Positions 37,189-46,722 are shown, numbered from the stretch's first letter. The stretch is DNA of 64,000 bases from Bacteroidales bacterium UBA5536 (GCA_002426795.1 DINQ01000004.1:62001-126000), one strand, 5' to 3'. The notes: generated from the letters alone by a model not told the origin. Program-made: numbers and translations.

Positions 37189-37656
37189 CTATTTTTTGGC
37201 TTTTCCTTTCAGCGTAGAATAATTGATACGGAAGGCGCCAGCTTTACGGAGTTCTTGTTTCACATCGGTAACAACACCCATTTTTGTGTCTTTATTTACT
37301 TTCAGCGAAGTAGTGATAAAGTTTCTGTCAGCTTCGTTACGGGCTTCACGTTCTCTGGCCACGAATTCAGGCACATCTTCAACGCGGGCAAACTGGTCAT
37401 TAAGCTGAATACGTGATTCAGTACCAAATTTTGCAACGTTTGTTGGAGGTCCGATGTAAATGTAACTTACAAGTGACTTCTTCTCAAGCTTTTGCACTTC
37501 AGTCGCCTGAGGCAGTTTCATCTTCACACGCAATGTCACTTCCCGCATCACAGTTGTCACCATGAAGAAGAACAACAGCATGAAAATGATATCAGGCAGA
37601 GATGAAGTATTGATAGCCGGAGATCCTTTTCCTTTTTTTGTCTTGAATTTTGACAT
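37189..37656 (-). CDS. exbD: ExbD/TolR family biopolymer transport protein (second copy)
   Basis: A 155-residue single-pass protein: a basic N terminus, a membrane helix with the essential Asp (D22, in SLPDIIFMLLFFFMV) and a periplasmic ExbD/TolR domain ending in RINYSTLKGKAKK. With ExbB it forms the proton-driven motor that energises TonB. It is the last gene in a four-gene operon and starts 1 base after the stop of the larger ExbD. Having two different ExbD proteins in one operon is usual in this phylum. Confidence 0.93.
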   Translation of the reverse strand: MSKFKTKKGKGSPAINTSSLPDIIFMLLFFFMVTTVMREVTLRVKMKLPQATEVQKLEKKSLVSYIYIGPPTNVAKFGTESRIQLNDQFARVEDVPEFVAREREARNEADRNFITTSLKVNKDTKMGVVTDVKQELRKAGAFRINYSTLKGKAKK

Positions 37657-37657
37657 C

Positions 37658-38233
37658 TTACTTATCTCCTATACTTTCAGGTTCAGCTTCGGAAACACGC
37701 ACAGGCACAGCGTCATTGATCGCATCAATCTTATCTTCGTCAATCAGCTGATCAAATTTGACACCGAAATAGTTCTGCGACATTTCGTCTTTCAGTTCAT
37801 TAAAGGCTCGAGCCAGCTCGTTTTGCACATTGATATACATGTCGTATGATGTACCGCGGTCATTCTTAAGAGAGATAACCCCTTTTGAGGTTGGAATATC
37901 TCCGAGCAAGTCGATGGTCTTCATTTCCGTTTCCGGACGTGAAGGATCATCTGGTACAACAGGAGTCATGAATCGTTTTGCTACGTCCTTCAGTGTGGCG
38001 AGGTCACCGGGCTTGCCGTCAACCATGAGTCGGTCATTTTTATTCACCAACACATTCAGGACATTCCTCTCTTTGATTTTAACATCATCAGGTTGATCAA
38101 CAGGTGGAGGCAAACGCCTTGTAATACCTGTATCGACATCCATTGTTGTTGTTACCAAAAAGAAAATGAGCAACAAAAATGCAATATCAGCCATGGAGCC
38201 CGCATTAATCTCGGGTGATGCTCTTCTAGCCAT
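37658..38233 (-). CDS. exbD: ExbD/TolR family biopolymer transport protein (first copy)
   Basis: A 191-residue ExbD. The membrane helix carries the motor Asp (D16, in NAGSMADIAFLLLIFFLVTT). The periplasmic part is longer than in the second copy: it includes a VLVNKNDRLMVDG-type beta strand, a Pro-rich VVPDDPSRP loop and an acidic C terminus that ends EPESIGDK. It is separated by 6 bases from the gene for an unknown membrane protein upstream and is followed by the shorter ExbD. Confidence 0.93.
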   Translation of the reverse strand: MARRASPEINAGSMADIAFLLLIFFLVTTTMDVDTGITRRLPPPVDQPDDVKIKERNVLNVLVNKNDRLMVDGKPGDLATLKDVAKRFMTPVVPDDPSRPETEMKTIDLLGDIPTSKGVISLKNDRGTSYDMYINVQNELARAFNELKDEMSQNYFGVKFDQLIDEDKIDAINDAVPVRVSEAEPESIGDK

Positions 38234-38239
38234 AATTGA

Positions 38240-38656
38240 TTATTTAAAAATTTTCGAAACGCTTGAGTACAAAATCACCAAAATAGCAATCGCAAAAGAG
38301 ATATAGGTAAATATCAATCCCATACCTACATTTTTGGATGTTGAGGCGTTAATGTTCAAGAGCTGTAATTTTGTTTCACTAAATGTGTTGCCTGCAAGGC
38401 TGTATGCGACAATCGCGATTACTGCAAATAACCCAACGCTGATGAGCAACTTCATGATATTTTTGGGATGCATGAGGAAGCCATAGATCGGCGAGAAAAT
38501 TGCAACAACGACTGCGAGACCAAACAGCACATAGCCCCACTGTAAAAACTGAGACGTATCAAGGCTATTTGTGTAGAACAGAATCGATATCACTGCCGAC
38601 ACTGCCATCAACACATAAAGCGCCCAGCTTACGTATTTTGATAGTTTGTCAACCAT
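38240..38656 (-). CDS. Uncharacterised four-helix membrane protein inside the exbB-exbD operon
   Basis: A 138-residue protein with four predicted membrane helices (about 9-28, 38-60, 69-87 and 110-133), short cytoplasmic ends and a periplasmic loop of about 20 residues between helices 3 and 4 (GNTFSETKLQLLNINAST). It has no motif I recognise. Its gene lies between exbB (4 bases upstream) and exbD (6 bases downstream), so it is made in fixed proportion with the motor subunits and may be a structural or regulatory partner. This is inference from position only. Confidence 0.7.
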   Translation of the reverse strand: MVDKLSKYVSWALYVLMAVSAVISILFYTNSLDTSQFLQWGYVLFGLAVVVAIFSPIYGFLMHPKNIMKLLISVGLFAVIAIVAYSLAGNTFSETKLQLLNINASTSKNVGMGLIFTYISFAIAILVILYSSVSKIFK

Positions 38657-38660
38657 GATG

Positions 38661-39464
38661 TTATTTTTTAGCGTATTTGTTCAAAATATCGATGAAAGAA
38701 ATCGAGCTGTCTTCCATGTCGTTGACAAGGCTGTCGATTTTAGAAATGATGTAATTGTAGAAGATTTGCAGGATAATAGCTACGATCAAACCGAATACAG
38801 TTGTCAACAAAGCCACTTTGATACCTGTTGCAACGATCTGGGGAGAAATGTCACCAGCAGCAGCGATATCATCGAAGGCCTGAATCATACCGATTACAGT
38901 ACCCATAAACCCGAGCATAGGAGCCAGGGCAATGAACAATGAAATCCAGCTTACACCGCTTTCGAGACGACCTGTAATAACAGAGCCATATGATACAATG
39001 GATTTTTCAACATCTTCAATACCTGAATCGTAACGGAGCAAGCCTTGGTAGAAAATACTGGCAACAGGTCCACGGGTGTTGCGGCAGATTTCTTTCGCTT
39101 TTTCAACACCATCATTTTGCAGAGCCGATTCGATGTTGGCAAGCAATTTTTTTGTGTTGGTTGAGCTCAAGGTAAGATACAGAATTCTTTCGATGCTGAT
39201 TGCCAAACCGAAAATAAGGGTAAGCAATACGATTCCCATAAATTCTGGTCCCCCTTCGATGAATTGTTCTTTCAGAACTTCATGAAAAGTTTGTGGTTTT
39301 TCAGGCTCGGCCTGCATGTCAACAGTCTCTGCTGCAGCAGCTTCAACAACCTGGGTTGTGTCAGCCGCAGTGCTGTCAGCTTCAGTATTCTGTGCAAACA
39401 TGAAGTTGCTGATTCCAAAGGTCAACATGCCTGCAAGGGTCAGTAATGCAATTAATTTTTTCAT
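38661..39464 (-). CDS. exbB: MotA/TolQ/ExbB proton channel family protein
   Basis: A 267-residue ExbB with an N-terminal signal-like helix (KKLIALLTLAGMLTFGI), a Glu/Ala-rich periplasmic stretch (about 25-60) and then the usual three membrane helices; the core region GVSWISLFIALAPMLGFMG, followed by TVIGMIQAF, is the family signature. It forms the pentameric channel of the TonB motor. The extra first helix is common in Bacteroidota ExbB. A -7 box TACATTTG (39548-39541) lies 77 bases upstream, with a TTG 25 bases further away, so the promoter call is weak. It is the first gene of the operon exbB, unknown, exbD, exbD. Confidence 0.94.
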   Translation of the reverse strand: MKKLIALLTLAGMLTFGISNFMFAQNTEADSTAADTTQVVEAAAAETVDMQAEPEKPQTFHEVLKEQFIEGGPEFMGIVLLTLIFGLAISIERILYLTLSSTNTKKLLANIESALQNDGVEKAKEICRNTRGPVASIFYQGLLRYDSGIEDVEKSIVSYGSVITGRLESGVSWISLFIALAPMLGFMGTVIGMIQAFDDIAAAGDISPQIVATGIKVALLTTVFGLIVAIILQIFYNYIISKIDSLVNDMEDSSISFIDILNKYAKK

Positions 39465-39613
39465 AGTTAATGATGTTGATTACTACTTGTTACTCCGTTC
39501 GAGTGATTATTGTTAATTGGTTAAACGAATTAATAAAAAGCAAATGTATAAAATAAATCTAAAAAACATCACGCAAAATATCAAGCTTGTTATTAAGCGA
39601 AGCTGATTTTCTG

Positions 39614-39701
39614 CGGAGAGAGCGGGATTCGAACCCGCGATACCCTTTTGGAGTATACACACTTTCCAGGCGTGCGCCTTCAACCACTCGGCCATCTCTC
39701 C
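39614..39701 (-). tRNA. tRNA-Ser (anticodon GGA)
   Basis: A complete 88-base class II tRNA: acceptor GGAGAGA/TCTCTCC, discriminator G as expected for serine, anticodon stem CACGC/GTGTG with loop CTGGAAA, a long variable arm (TATACTCC-type stem with AAAAG) and T arm GCGGG/CCCGC with TTCGAAT. It reads UCC and UCU codons. CCA is not encoded. Confidence 0.95.
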
Positions 39702-39738
39702 AGGGGCTGTCTTTATTTACAGAACTTTTAACCGCTGC

Positions 39739-39766
39739 CAAAAGTACATATTTTTTCATTAAACAA
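39739..39766 (-). promoter_or_regulatory. Predicted Bacteroidota-type promoter for tRNA-Ser
   Basis: On the minus strand: -33 TTG at 39766-39764, 17-base spacer, perfect -7 box TACTTTTG at 39746-39739, 38 bases before the mature tRNA 5' end. Confidence 0.6.
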
Positions 39767-39871
39767 TACGCAAAATCAATACTCGTGTCTGTTTTGAGTG
39801 ATTCTAAATCAAGGTGCGTCAAATACAAAACGCGAAAAAGTTCAATAATCGTATGTGCGATGATCTGAAAC

Positions 39872-42100
39872 TCAATAAATCTCTAAAATTTGTCTGAAAA
39901 TTTGATCATCAGAAACCACTCTGACAACATAACTTCCAGCCGAAAGATCTTTCACATCAAGGCTGGTCGAACCTAATATTCGTAAATTTTTCACGATCCT
40001 GCCCTGCTGATCCATGATCAACACTTGTGCCTCAGACATCAAAGGGATTTTCACCGAAAGGTAATTGTCTGCCGGATTCGGATAAATTACGACCTCTTTT
40101 CTTTGTTCCTCAATACCCACAAAGGTGGATGTTATTTCAAAGTCGTCGATAAACATTCCCTCATCAGTAATATAGGAATCGCTTTTGAACCTGAAGCGCA
40201 GTTGAACATAGGGTTCGCCTAGATAACTATCGAGAGAATAGGTTTTTTGAGACCATGAAGTGTGGTTGCCATTGAATGTCTCGAGGATTGTCCAATTGTT
40301 GCCATTTGTTGTAACCTCGAAATACATATAATCGTAGTTTGTTTCGAGTCGGTATTTTGTCCAGAAAGAAACGTCGGCTTCTGTATAGCCTTCAGAAAAA
40401 TCCATGGCTCTTAAAGCAGCTGTCGATTCAATATTATTCTGGTAATTCCCGACCGGACTCTCTGTCAGCGAATGTGTCGAAGAATATGAATCAGCTGTGG
40501 TCAGTCCCCATGTACTTTCATAATCCCAATATGGTGCACCATTTTCAAAATCGATAAAGAGTGGCAATGATATTGGAGGCATTGGAGTGGCCGTGGCAAT
40601 ATTTGAAGCTGCTGATTCATCGCCCGAATCGGCATAAATTGCAGTTACATAATACGCATATTGCGTACCATTTTCGACAGAGAGATCAATATAAGTGTTC
40701 TCCTCAGAAGTATCAATCAGCTCACCATCACGATATACTTTAAAATACTCAGCATCTGGCAATGGGCCCCATTCAAGGTTCACTTCCATATCGCCAGGTA
40801 TAGCAACCAGATTGCGTGGTGGATTGAGCCGGTTTGCCATGGTTGCAATGGAAGCCAGTGAAGCCTGCGTAAACACTTTTGCCTGAAGTTCATTGTTGTA
40901 GCTGAGCCCGACAATATCATTCGAAGTATGAATATATGGGCTGTAGTTATCGCTGTCTTCGAAAGGGAAAATCCCCATAAATCCATGGTTGTTAAATGAA
41001 GTGTGGTCGCTGTCGCCACCGGTCAAAGTACCCACTCCCACAACAAAATCAGGCAAATAGACGCTGGCAACATCAGTATAAAAAGTTGCCAGTTCCTGTG
41101 CTGACGATGGGTATATCAGATCGGTATGGATAACGCCACCAGGCTGCAAATAGCCGGTCATGTCAAGGTTAAAATAACCCAGGATGTCCATATTTTGCTG
41201 TTCAGCCATACTGGCGTAGGCACTGCTTCCATATAAACCATACTCCTCGCCTGAAAACGAGCAGAAAATGATCGATCTGTCAAAGGTATACTGGCTCATG
41301 ATGCGTGCAATTTCGAGCACTCCAGCTGTTCCTGAGGCATTGTCGTCTGCTCCCGGGGCATTGCCACTGCCTGAATAAGAATCGTAATGTGCGCCGCAAA
41401 CCACAAACTCGTTTGGGTATTTTGTTCCGATAAGTGTTGCTATGACATTGTCGCTGGCGCTTCCGCTTGGCATGGTGAAGTCCTGTAAAACCACTTCCAA
41501 ACCCATGTCTTCATATTTTTGCTTGATCCAGTTCTGCGCCTCAACACTTTGAGAAGTATAGGCATTGCGTGTGCCGTAATCCTGTAAGTGTTGCACATCA
41601 CTGGTAATGTTTTCAGCACTAACCTCTTCGAGCAATCCAACCACAAAAGGATCAGGATCAAAATCTCTGTTCTGATTGATATTCAGCTCTCTTGGCCAAC
41701 TTGCATCAATATTGGTTAATCGTACCATTCCATCATTTTTCAATGGAAGCAGCTTTTCGGCATATTGTTCTGCTATTTCCACAACGAAAAAATGTGCACC
41801 TTGATACAAGACCTGGCATTCGTTGGGCAGTGAAGCCTGACTATCGGCTGATTTATACATCATAAAGTAGGCCATGTGGGGCTGCCAGGCTTGTTCCGAA
41901 AGCACTGTAAATGGCATTTTCAGATTGTCGCTCACTGTGGCAATTACCTGATTCTGATTGAAATAATTCACCCTGACTGATGGATCATTCACCAAGGCTT
42001 TGAGTTGTTGTTGGTTTTGATAGGTGATCAATACCAGTTGCTCAGCATTTAAGCCAAATACAAAAAGTGATGTTAAAAAGAGCAGGAAAAAACGTTTCAT
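39872..42100 (-). CDS. Secreted M28 family metallopeptidase with FnIII, jelly-roll and T9SS sorting domains
   Basis: A 742-residue secreted protein with a signal peptide (about 1-19). The M28 zinc peptidase domain has H238 in the AHYDS motif, bridging D252 in GADDNASG, E285 and E286 in FSGEEYG, D313 and H366; all are intact. A fibronectin III domain follows (about 425-505), then a jelly-roll module (about 515-665) and a type A T9SS C-terminal domain beginning VVIYPNPADN. It probably works as an aminopeptidase at the surface or outside, exported through the SprA channel. A very similar jelly-roll module is found in the M14 protein at 52705. Confidence 0.92.
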   Translation of the reverse strand: MKRFFLLFLTSLFVFGLNAEQLVLITYQNQQQLKALVNDPSVRVNYFNQNQVIATVSDNLKMPFTVLSEQAWQPHMAYFMMYKSADSQASLPNECQVLYQGAHFFVVEIAEQYAEKLLPLKNDGMVRLTNIDASWPRELNINQNRDFDPDPFVVGLLEEVSAENITSDVQHLQDYGTRNAYTSQSVEAQNWIKQKYEDMGLEVVLQDFTMPSGSASDNVIATLIGTKYPNEFVVCGAHYDSYSGSGNAPGADDNASGTAGVLEIARIMSQYTFDRSIIFCSFSGEEYGLYGSSAYASMAEQQNMDILGYFNLDMTGYLQPGGVIHTDLIYPSSAQELATFYTDVASVYLPDFVVGVGTLTGGDSDHTSFNNHGFMGIFPFEDSDNYSPYIHTSNDIVGLSYNNELQAKVFTQASLASIATMANRLNPPRNLVAIPGDMEVNLEWGPLPDAEYFKVYRDGELIDTSEENTYIDLSVENGTQYAYYVTAIYADSGDESAASNIATATPMPPISLPLFIDFENGAPYWDYESTWGLTTADSYSSTHSLTESPVGNYQNNIESTAALRAMDFSEGYTEADVSFWTKYRLETNYDYMYFEVTTNGNNWTILETFNGNHTSWSQKTYSLDSYLGEPYVQLRFRFKSDSYITDEGMFIDDFEITSTFVGIEEQRKEVVIYPNPADNYLSVKIPLMSEAQVLIMDQQGRIVKNLRILGSTSLDVKDLSAGSYVVRVVSDDQIFRQILEIY

Positions 42101-42187
42101 TTTGCAGGAAATTTGGTTTTACATCTTCCTACAAAACTAGTACAAATCGTTTGAATAAAAAAAACACGAAAAATCAGGCAATCACCC

Positions 42188-43228
42188 TTAGTTTTCAATC
42201 GTCATTTCTCCGCGGATAGACGTTTGAAGTAGCTCTATCACACGCTCTTTCGAATAGCCTTCTCCCATCAGATACATGAGCTTGGCCAATGCGGATTCTG
42301 TTGTGATGTCATAACCTCCCACCACACCAATCCTACCAAGATCGAGGCTTGTTTCGTATCGTCCAATGTCTACTGAACCTGATTTGCACTGAGTGACATT
42401 GTAAATTATCAAGCCTTTGTTAATGGCATCTTCCAAAGCCTGTATAAACCAGGAATCGGTTGGGGCATTTCCCGACCCGAATGTTTCGAGGATTAGTGCT
42501 TTCAGACCAGGGATGGCCAATGTGCTTTTTACAACGTTTTCTGAAATACCTGGAAAGAGCTTCAAAATGCTAACGTTGTAATCGAGTTGTGTATGTACTT
42601 TGAGCTTTTTGAAATTGGGCCTGTTGATATTGCTTTTTTTGTATTTGATGTGCACGCCAACCTCTGCCAGTAAAGGATAGTTGCCAGAAACAAATGCGTT
42701 GAAGTGTTCCGCATTAAATTTGGTTGTTCTGTTGCCACGCATCAGCTGGTTTTCGAAATAGATACACACTTCAGGAACCATCGCCAAATCCTCATCGCGG
42801 GCAGCAGCTACCTCAATAGCAGCAAGGAAGTTTTCGCGGCCATCTGTTCTGATCACGCCCATCGGCAATTGCGATCCGGTAAAAACGACAGGTTTATTGA
42901 GGTTTTCGAGCATAAAACTCAAGGCCGAAGCTGAATAAGCCATGGTATCCGATCCATGCAAAACCACAAAACCATCATAGTTTTCGTAGGCATCCTCAAT
43001 GATTTGTGCCAGCCGAATCCAAAATGCCGGTTTCATATTAGAAGAATCGATGAGCGGGTCAAAAGAAATAAAGTCGATGGTATAACCAAAATTCTTCAGC
43101 ACAGGCATTTGTTCATAGATATTACCAAAATCGAAAGGGACAAGGGCGCCTGTTTTTGCATCTTTCATCATGCCTATTGTCCCACCGGTATAAATAACTA
43201 ATAATGCCGTTTTCTCTTCCTGTACCAT
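42188..43228 (-). CDS. ansA: L-asparaginase, cytoplasmic (type I)
   Basis: A 346-residue bacterial-type asparaginase. The first catalytic threonine loop is VIYTGGTIGM (T14, T17) and the second is VLHGSDTMAYSA with the Thr/Asp/Lys-type site; the segment VVFTGSQLPMG is also typical. No signal peptide is seen, so it is the type I cytoplasmic form hydrolysing asparagine to aspartate and ammonia. It overlaps no neighbour: tatD follows on the same strand and starts 4 bases upstream of this gene. It is unrelated in fold to the asparaginase at 6957. Confidence 0.93.
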   Translation of the reverse strand: MVQEEKTALLVIYTGGTIGMMKDAKTGALVPFDFGNIYEQMPVLKNFGYTIDFISFDPLIDSSNMKPAFWIRLAQIIEDAYENYDGFVVLHGSDTMAYSASALSFMLENLNKPVVFTGSQLPMGVIRTDGRENFLAAIEVAAARDEDLAMVPEVCIYFENQLMRGNRTTKFNAEHFNAFVSGNYPLLAEVGVHIKYKKSNINRPNFKKLKVHTQLDYNVSILKLFPGISENVVKSTLAIPGLKALILETFGSGNAPTDSWFIQALEDAINKGLIIYNVTQCKSGSVDIGRYETSLDLGRIGVVGGYDITTESALAKLMYLMGEGYSKERVIELLQTSIRGEMTIEN

Positions 43229-43232
43229 CTGC

Positions 43233-44006
43233 TCAATCTAAAAGGTTAAATAATTTTTTTGCATTTGCCGTTGTTACCGTCGCTGCTTCTTCAATTGAGA
43301 TGTCCTTTACTTCAGCCAATTTTTTCAAAGTCTCTAGCATATAAACCGGCTGATTTCGTTTTCCTCTGTAGGGCACAGGCGGTAAAAACGGAGCGTCGGT
43401 TTCCAGGATTAAAGATGACAATGGCAGCTGGTTGAGTACTTCGGGAAGGGTTGATTTTTTGTAGGTGAGCACCCCTCCTATTCCCATCAGAAATCCAAGA
43501 TCCATGGCTTTTTTTGCCTCATCCAAATTTCCGGTAAAACAATGAAAAACTCCACGCAGCCTACCATCTTGTGCTTTTTCCACTTCATCAAACATCAAAT
43601 CGAATGCTTCACGCGTGTGGATTGCAACGGGCAAACCAATATTTTTAGCCCAATCAAATTGTATCTGCAGCGCCTCAATCTGCTGCTTTTTGAAGGATAG
43701 ATCCCAATAAAAATCAAGTCCTATCTCACCAATGGCAATGTAATGATTGGTTTCAACCAATTTTTCGAGCATTTCTAATTGCTGCCGGTAGTCTTCTTTA
43801 ACCGAAGTGGGATGCAAACCCATCATGGGGAGGCAGTTTTCAGGAAACAGCTTACAAAGCGCATGAAGACTTTCTACTGAATCTTTATCAATATTAGGTA
43901 GTAATATTCTCGAGATACCATTTTCTAAGGCCTTTTCAACAACATCTTTCCTGTCATCGTCAAAGTCCTCAAGGTAAATATGCGCATGTGTGTCGATCAA
44001 CTCCAT
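43233..44006 (-). CDS. TatD family metal-dependent hydrolase
   Basis: A 257-residue TIM-barrel nuclease-like hydrolase. The two-metal site is visible: H7 and H9 in the DTHAHI motif, the IGEIGLDFYW segment with Glu, the AIHTREAF segment with His, the FHCFTGN segment with His, and ETDAPFLPP with Asp near the end. Family members are 3'-5' DNases acting in DNA repair or fragmentation. It lies between hflX (38 bases upstream) and the asparaginase gene on the same strand. Which TatD subfamily it belongs to cannot be decided. Confidence 0.92.
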   Translation of the reverse strand: MELIDTHAHIYLEDFDDDRKDVVEKALENGISRILLPNIDKDSVESLHALCKLFPENCLPMMGLHPTSVKEDYRQQLEMLEKLVETNHYIAIGEIGLDFYWDLSFKKQQIEALQIQFDWAKNIGLPVAIHTREAFDLMFDEVEKAQDGRLRGVFHCFTGNLDEAKKAMDLGFLMGIGGVLTYKKSTLPEVLNQLPLSSLILETDAPFLPPVPYRGKRNQPVYMLETLKKLAEVKDISIEEAATVTTANAKKLFNLLD

Positions 44007-44044
44007 TCTTACAAATATTCTCAGTTTGAGATTAACGCCATCAA

Positions 44045-45238
44045 TTAGTATAAAAATTGATCGTAGGGATACCTGATGGCATGCATGTCTCTGATTTCAT
44101 TATAAAGCATCTGCCTGAATTCTTGATAATTATCCTTTCCAATAGCCGAAATAAAAATACAAGGCACATTATTTTTCGCCATCCAGCTTTGTTGTAACTC
44201 TTCCAAAGAAAAATTCCTTTTGCTAACAGGTGTCAGGTCGTCTGCTTCTTTTTCTTCGTAGGTATAAGCATCAATTTTATTGAAAACCATGATGGTCTTT
44301 TTGTCTGCAGCACCAATCTCGGCCAGCGTTTGGTTCACCGTTTCAATCTGTGCCTCAAAATCAGGATGTGAAATATCGACAACATGCAGCAGCAGGTCCG
44401 ATTCGCGCACCTCATCCAGGGTCGACTTGAACGATTCAATCAGGTTATGTGGCAGTTTACGGATGAAACCAACCGTATCAGATAGCAGAAATGGCAAATT
44501 TTCGACCACAACTTTGCGCACGGTCGTATCAAGTGTTGCAAATAGTTTATTCTCAGCAAAAACATCCGATTTACTCAAAAGATTCATGATGGTTGATTTG
44601 CCGACATTGGTATAACCCACTAAGGCAACCCGAATTAGTTTTGCCCTGTTTTTGCGTTGCACAGCCTGCTGAACATCAATTTCTTCAAGCCGTTTTTTAA
44701 GCAAGCTGATTTTGTCGCGAATAACACGGCGGTCGGTTTCAATTTCAGTTTCACCCGGACCACGCAAACCTATACCGCCCCTTTGCCGCTCGAGGTGTGT
44801 CCACATACGGGTGAGCCTTGGCAATAAGTATTGATATTGAGCAAGTTCAACCTGTGTCTTAGCGTAGGCAGTACGGGCACGTTTGGCAAAAATATCAAGG
44901 ATTAAATTGGTGCGATCCAGAATTTTCACACCCAATTCCCGCTCAATGTTGCGCAATTGCGAAGCACCCAACTCATCATCAAATACAACTAAATCAATAT
45001 TCTCAGCTTTTACATACTGACTGATCTCTTCCAATTTACCAGCACCAACATATGTACTTGTGTTAGGTTGATTGAGTGTCTGCACAAAGCGCATCACCGG
45101 AATCCCTCCGGCTGTTTCGAGCAGAAAGGCAAGTTCGTCAAGGTATTCTTCGGCTTTCTCACGCGATTGATCACGTGTTGCAAGAGCAACAAGCACAGCT
45201 CTTTCCGGGATCAAGGCAGTCGAAATATCTTTTGGCAT
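44045..45238 (-). CDS. hflX: GTPase HflX
   Basis: A 397-residue HflX, a ribosome-splitting GTPase used under stress. The N-terminal nucleotide-binding-like domain ends in the signature GLRGPGETEIETDRR; the G domain has G1 GYTNVGKST, G3 DTVGFIRKLP and G4 NKID, followed by SAIG as G5. The C-terminal tail after the G domain is short, as in many Bacteroidota. It is followed by tatD and preceded by a small membrane-protein gene and trpS. Confidence 0.95.
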   Translation of the reverse strand: MPKDISTALIPERAVLVALATRDQSREKAEEYLDELAFLLETAGGIPVMRFVQTLNQPNTSTYVGAGKLEEISQYVKAENIDLVVFDDELGASQLRNIERELGVKILDRTNLILDIFAKRARTAYAKTQVELAQYQYLLPRLTRMWTHLERQRGGIGLRGPGETEIETDRRVIRDKISLLKKRLEEIDVQQAVQRKNRAKLIRVALVGYTNVGKSTIMNLLSKSDVFAENKLFATLDTTVRKVVVENLPFLLSDTVGFIRKLPHNLIESFKSTLDEVRESDLLLHVVDISHPDFEAQIETVNQTLAEIGAADKKTIMVFNKIDAYTYEEKEADDLTPVSKRNFSLEELQQSWMAKNNVPCIFISAIGKDNYQEFRQMLYNEIRDMHAIRYPYDQFLY

Positions 45239-45262
45239 ATAGTAATCTGTGGGTAAATAAGT

Positions 45263-45658
45263 TTAAGATTTGTGCCGGTGCCGTCTGTTCTTTACCACTT
45301 CATGTCTCACATCGCGCGACATAAAATAAACTGCCACGGCTATCGCGAAGAAATGCACAAATACCTGCCGCAACATTCCTGGTATCAATATGGCGCTGAA
45401 GAGGTTGAAAAAAGCTGCCACCAACACCAAAAAGAAGCCATATCGCATAAAATCACTCCTTTGCAAGGCAAACATTCCGAGCAAGACAGCCCCCATCACG
45501 ATAATGAGACCCCAGCGCAATATCCAGTTCCAAACAGTTGTTTCGAAGCCGGGATCAGTAATATAAGGATACATTGTAGAAAAAATGTAGGCAACAACAG
45601 CAAGTCTTAGCTGAAGAATTACCAGTTTACTGATGATGGATTTCCACTGTTCGCTCAT
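45263..45658 (-). CDS. Hypothetical four-helix membrane protein
   Basis: A 131-residue protein with four predicted membrane helices (about 14-31, 45-63, 71-89 and 95-112), a basic tail ending in NRRHRHKS and no motif I recognise. It starts 12 bases after trpS and ends 24 bases before hflX, so it is likely co-transcribed with them. The strong reading frame, start codon and spacing make it real; its role is unknown. Confidence 0.7.
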   Translation of the reverse strand: MSEQWKSIISKLVILQLRLAVVAYIFSTMYPYITDPGFETTVWNWILRWGLIIVMGAVLLGMFALQRSDFMRYGFFLVLVAAFFNLFSAILIPGMLRQVFVHFFAIAVAVYFMSRDVRHEVVKNRRHRHKS

Positions 45659-45670
45659 GGCATTGGGGTT

Positions 45671-46666
45671 TTAAAATGGTCTGAATCCGATGATTTCACG
45701 CACTTCTCTGATAGTCTTTCGAGCACTTTCACGGGCCTTTTCGGCACCGATACGGGCTGCTTTGCTGATGGCATCATCGTTTTGCGACAAAGAAATGATG
45801 CGCTCCCTGATAGGTTCTGTAAACTGAATGATGTCTTCGGCCAACTGTTTTTTCAAATCGCCATATCTGATATTGCAACTGTTGTAGGCATCATCAAAAT
45901 AGCTTACCACATCGGGTTTTGAAACAACTTTCAATATGGTAAAGAGGTTTTCAATGGCTTCCGGTTTTTGCTGGTTTGGCTCAGTTGGGCCGCTGTCGGT
46001 AACGGCTCTCATTACTTTTTTTCGAATCACTTTTGGATCGTCCGACAAGAAAATGGCATTGCCTTCACCTTCCGATTTTCCCATTTTTCCGCTGCCATCC
46101 AGTCCGGGAATTTTCACCAACTGTTCTCCAAAATTAAATGCCTGCGGAATCGGGAAATAATCCTCCTTATACATGCGGTTGAAACGACGGGCAAAAGTAC
46201 GCGTCATCTCAAGGTGTTGCTCCTGGTCTTTCCCCACAGGCACCTTGTCTGCCTTGTGAATGATAATGTCAGCGGCCATTAGACTTGGATAAGTTAGCAG
46301 CCCTGCATTAACATTTTCGGGTTGCTTTCTGGCTTTTTCCTTGAAGGTGGTAACACGTTCCAGTTCGCCCATGTAGGCGTTCATATTCAGAAAAAGATAC
46401 AATTCCGCTATTTCTGGCAGGTCGCTTTGCACATACAAAGTGGCTTTTTCAGGATCGAGTCCTGCAGCCAGGTATTCGGCCAGCACTTGTTTCACATTGC
46501 CATGCAAATCGCCGGGAGTAGGATGCGTGGTAAGCGAATGGTAATCGGCAATAAAAAAATAGCAGTTGTATTCGTCTTGCATTTTAACGAAATTTTTTAC
46601 CGCACCAAAATAATTTCCAAGATGCAGATTTCCGGTAGGCCTTATGCCGCTCAATACTGTTTCCAT
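45671..46666 (-). CDS. trpS: Tryptophanyl-tRNA synthetase
   Basis: A 331-residue class I synthetase. The HIGH motif appears as GNLHLGNYFGA near the N terminus and the KMSKS motif as KMGKS, a usual TrpRS variant; the ADIIIHKADKVPVGKDQEQH segment for tryptophan binding is intact. It charges tRNA-Trp. A -7-like box TAATTTTG is only 7 bases from the ATG, which would give an almost leaderless message, but no matching -33 is seen. A terminator lies upstream at 46686-46722, separating it from the RNase G gene. Confidence 0.96.
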   Translation of the reverse strand: METVLSGIRPTGNLHLGNYFGAVKNFVKMQDEYNCYFFIADYHSLTTHPTPGDLHGNVKQVLAEYLAAGLDPEKATLYVQSDLPEIAELYLFLNMNAYMGELERVTTFKEKARKQPENVNAGLLTYPSLMAADIIIHKADKVPVGKDQEQHLEMTRTFARRFNRMYKEDYFPIPQAFNFGEQLVKIPGLDGSGKMGKSEGEGNAIFLSDDPKVIRKKVMRAVTDSGPTEPNQQKPEAIENLFTILKVVSKPDVVSYFDDAYNSCNIRYGDLKKQLAEDIIQFTEPIRERIISLSQNDDAISKAARIGAEKARESARKTIREVREIIGFRPF

Positions 46667-46685
46667 GGTAACAAAATTAATCGTT

Positions 46686-46722
46686 TTTAAAAAAACCCGA
46701 CGACCAGTAAGGGAAGTCGGGT
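46686..46722 (-). terminator. Intrinsic terminator after the RNase G gene
   Basis: A seven-base-pair core stem (ACCCGAC, 46695-46701, with 46716-46722) and a 14-base loop; on the minus strand the stem is followed by TTTTTTTAAAAACGA. It separates the RNase G gene from trpS. Confidence 0.8.
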
